DNA from: CAYNDB01 sp964395915
GTDB lineage: Bacteria; Nitrospinota_A; UBA7883; JAJRTC01
Direction of reading: 5' to 3'
Assembly (NCBI GenBank): GCA_964395915.1
Contig: CAYNDB010000060.1
Location: 1-15,106, forward strand
DNA: 15,106 bases
Shown: piece after piece, positions 13,178-15,106 of the stretch
How the letters are laid out: the number at the start of each line of letters is the position of its first letter
Position numbering within the stretch: position 1 is the stretch's first letter
Translations under genes and position numbers: made by a program
The notes under the pieces: generated by a model
What the model was told of the DNA's origin: nothing
Databases searched by the model: none
What the model saw: the letters and a program-made list of their open reading frames with translations, nothing else

Positions 13178-15106
13178 ATGAAAATCTTATCTTTCAACTG
13201 GCACACGCCATATCTTTCGATGCTGGCCAGGCTCGATCATAGCTTTGAAATAGCTCCGCCCAGTATAGATTCTCCACAGGTAAACTCGTGGGACGAACAT
13301 ATGCGCCCGTTAACACCCAACGTTGCGCCAATAACAAAAGAGGAAGCTCAAAAAAAACTTGGGGAAGATGGATATTACGACCTTATCCTTGCTCACAATG
13401 TGAAAGACATTATCGCCACCCAACAATTTGATATTCCCAAAATTCTTGTGTTCCACAACAAGCTTTCCACGGAGGCTCAGCTGGGAAACAATCCGGAAAT
13501 AGTGGATAAATACCGCAAAATGGCGCGCGAGCTTACAACCAATGTACATTGCGTTTTCATCTCCAAAACAAAAATGGATGACTGGGGGCTACAAGGAGAA
13601 ATAATTATGCCCGGTATCGACGTTTCGTTATACGGCGGCTACACGGGCGAAAAAAAACGCGCTCTGCGAGTGGGCAACAGCGTCAAACCACGCGACCTCA
13701 TGACCGGATACTCGTTGCAGGAAGAAGTATTAAATGGTTTGCCGAACATCCTGATGGGCGTGAACCCGGATATACCGGAGAGTGTGCCGTCGAAAGGGTG
13801 GGACGACCTTAAGAACGCCTACCGTGAAAACAGACTATTTCTGAACACCGCCATGCCGCCATGGGAAGATGGCTATAACCTTGGCCTGCTTGAAGCGATG
13901 GCTACAGGTATGCCGGTGGTATCGGTCGCCAACCCCACCTGCCCTATCACCGACGGTGTGGACGGCTTCGTTTGCGATACGCCAGATAAAATGCGCGAAA
14001 ATATAATTAAGCTTCTGGATGATATTGATCTTGCCAAAAAAATCGGCGGGGAGGGACGGCGCATGGTGGAACACAAGTTCCCGATGAGCTCTTTTCTTGA
14101 AAAATGGGATACGGCGATACGCGACGCTCGTGGCGGACAAGTTAAAAGTTTTGGTGTAGCAGTTAAAGCAAAACGTCCACAATCAAAACCGGGCGGAAAA
14201 AACATCATCCTCTCTTACACTTCATATCCGGCCACTGCGGCGGCGTATATGGAGAAAGCTTTGAGAGAGAAACATAGCGCGCTTACCGTAGGCTGCAAAA
14301 TTACCCCACAAATAATAGAAAAGTGGAAACTCCGGAATATGAAAACCGAAGCGCACACGCACGACATCCTTACGCCCGACCTGACCGTCGAGATCGACTA
14401 CATGCTGGAGCGAATGCCGGACGGATTTGAGCCCGATTTTTTCCTCTGGGTGGAAACAGGGCTTGGCAAAGCTCCTGATGGACTGGAGAAACTTGATTGC
14501 CCCAAAGCGGCATATCTTATAGATACACATATACATTTTGAAAGAGACCTGGCCGCCGCCAGGAAATTCGACGTGGTGTTCCTTGCGCAAAGAGCCTACA
14601 TGCCGCAATTCAAAGAGCGGGGAATAAAAAACATATTCTGGCTTCCATTGGGATGCGACCCCGATACACATGGCAAGACTCAGTTTGAAAAAGAGTTCGA
14701 TCTTGGTTTTGTAGGCTCTCTGATAGATGATCGAAGGGTTATGCTGTTGCAACGGTTGGCGGAGAAAGTGGATGTCCGGTACGACAGGCTGTTTCTACGC
14801 GAGATGACAGACTTTTTCTGCAAGTCGAGGATAGTTTTCAATAACGCGATAAAGAACGATCTTAACATGCGTGTGTTCGAGGCGCTCTGTTGTGGCAGTA
14901 TGCTGCTTACCGACGATGCGGACGGGCTGGCCAACTTTTTTACCGACCGCAAGCATCTTGTCGTATACAACGACGACAACATCGCCGAACTGGCCGAGTA
15001 TTACATCAACCACAAAGAGGAGCGCGAACGCATCGCCGAAGCGGGGCGAAAACTGGTGTTAGAGAAACACACCTACGCGCATCGGGTAGATGAAATTGTT
15101 AGAGTG
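13178..15106 (+). CDS. Two-domain glycosyltransferase (GT4-like plus CgeB-like), 3' end outside window
   Basis: An open frame runs from ATG 13178 to the right edge without a stop: 643 codons, C-terminus missing. Residues 1 to about 320 look like a GT-B/GT4 glycosyltransferase. They start MKILSFNWHTPYL, continue with YDLILAHN and PKILVFHNK, and reach the donor-site segment EDGYNLGLLEAMATGMPVV with Asp231-x7-Glu239. A linker rich in Lys, Gly and Pro (about 322-340) leads to a CgeB/DUF3880-like domain: KNIILSYTSYP, KAAYLIDTHIHFERD, DLGFVGSLIDDRR, then MRVFEALCCGSMLLTDD (564-580) and a KEERERIAEAGRKLV tail resembling that of the upstream fusion. The start is 9 nt after the previous stop with no clear Shine-Dalgarno, so coupled translation is likely. 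A bifunctional enzyme adding two successive sugars is plausible but inferred. Confidence 0.88.
   Translation, partial: MKILSFNWHTPYLSMLARLDHSFEIAPPSIDSPQVNSWDEHMRPLTPNVAPITKEEAQKKLGEDGYYDLILAHNVKDIIATQQFDIPKILVFHNKLSTEAQLGNNPEIVDKYRKMARELTTNVHCVFISKTKMDDWGLQGEIIMPGIDVSLYGGYTGEKKRALRVGNSVKPRDLMTGYSLQEEVLNGLPNILMGVNPDIPESVPSKGWDDLKNAYRENRLFLNTAMPPWEDGYNLGLLEAMATGMPVVSVANPTCPITDGVDGFVCDTPDKMRENIIKLLDDIDLAKKIGGEGRRMVEHKFPMSSFLEKWDTAIRDARGGQVKSFGVAVKAKRPQSKPGGKNIILSYTSYPATAAAYMEKALREKHSALTVGCKITPQIIEKWKLRNMKTEAHTHDILTPDLTVEIDYMLERMPDGFEPDFFLWVETGLGKAPDGLEKLDCPKAAYLIDTHIHFERDLAAARKFDVVFLAQRAYMPQFKERGIKNIFWLPLGCDPDTHGKTQFEKEFDLGFVGSLIDDRRVMLLQRLAEKVDVRYDRLFLREMTDFFCKSRIVFNNAIKNDLNMRVFEALCCGSMLLTDDADGLANFFTDRKHLVVYNDDNIAELAEYYINHKEERERIAEAGRKLVLEKHTYAHRVDEIVRV

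Overview
The window looks like a bacterial chromosome segment from a Gram-negative-type lineage. The clues are a compact Rne/Rng-family RNase, a DUF3417-type glucan phosphorylase, CgeB-like glycosyltransferases carrying TPR and methyltransferase domains, and conventional Shine-Dalgarno sites. I cannot place the species; Deltaproteobacteria or Nitrospinota-like bacteria are a guess from gene style only. No rRNA, complete tRNA, CRISPR array, transposase or integrase was found.

Layout. (1) Positions 1-2997, minus strand: a large PHP-phosphoesterase/GT4 glycosyltransferase fusion, followed directly (TAAATG junction) by a short radical SAM protein whose stop codon sits on the window edge. (2) Positions 3274-4122, plus strand: a single protein made of two tandem methylglyoxal synthase-like domains, the first with a damaged active site. 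(3) Positions 4123-4604: non-coding. It holds a 3' tRNA fragment with CCA (best resemblance tRNA-Lys), a rho-independent terminator and two inverted repeats. The fragment has the form of an integration-site scar, and its orientation would place the inserted DNA to its left. (4) Positions 4605-5523, minus strand: a two-gene unit, a YjbQ-family protein then a small P-loop kinase-like NTPase. (5) From 5634 to the right edge, plus strand: rng (RNase G), glucan phosphorylase, then a glycosylation cluster. The cluster is a TPR-methyltransferase, a TPR/degenerate-methyltransferase/CgeB-type glycosyltransferase fusion, and a double glycosyltransferase open at the window end. The two upstream genes are close enough to be co-transcribed; the last three are tightly packed (4-nt overlap, then a 9-nt gap).

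How the genes may work together. The right-hand cluster probably builds or modifies a surface glycan, since several glycosyltransferase domains sit beside a SAM methyltransferase. The most notable feature there is apparent gene duplication: the TPR+methyltransferase module occurs twice in succession, once with an intact SAM motif and once with that motif lost and a glycosyltransferase fused on. Glucan phosphorylase (storage polysaccharide breakdown) and methylglyoxal synthase-like (triose-phosphate overflow) functions are carbon-metabolism neighbours, but no direct functional link to the glycan genes can be shown from sequence alone.
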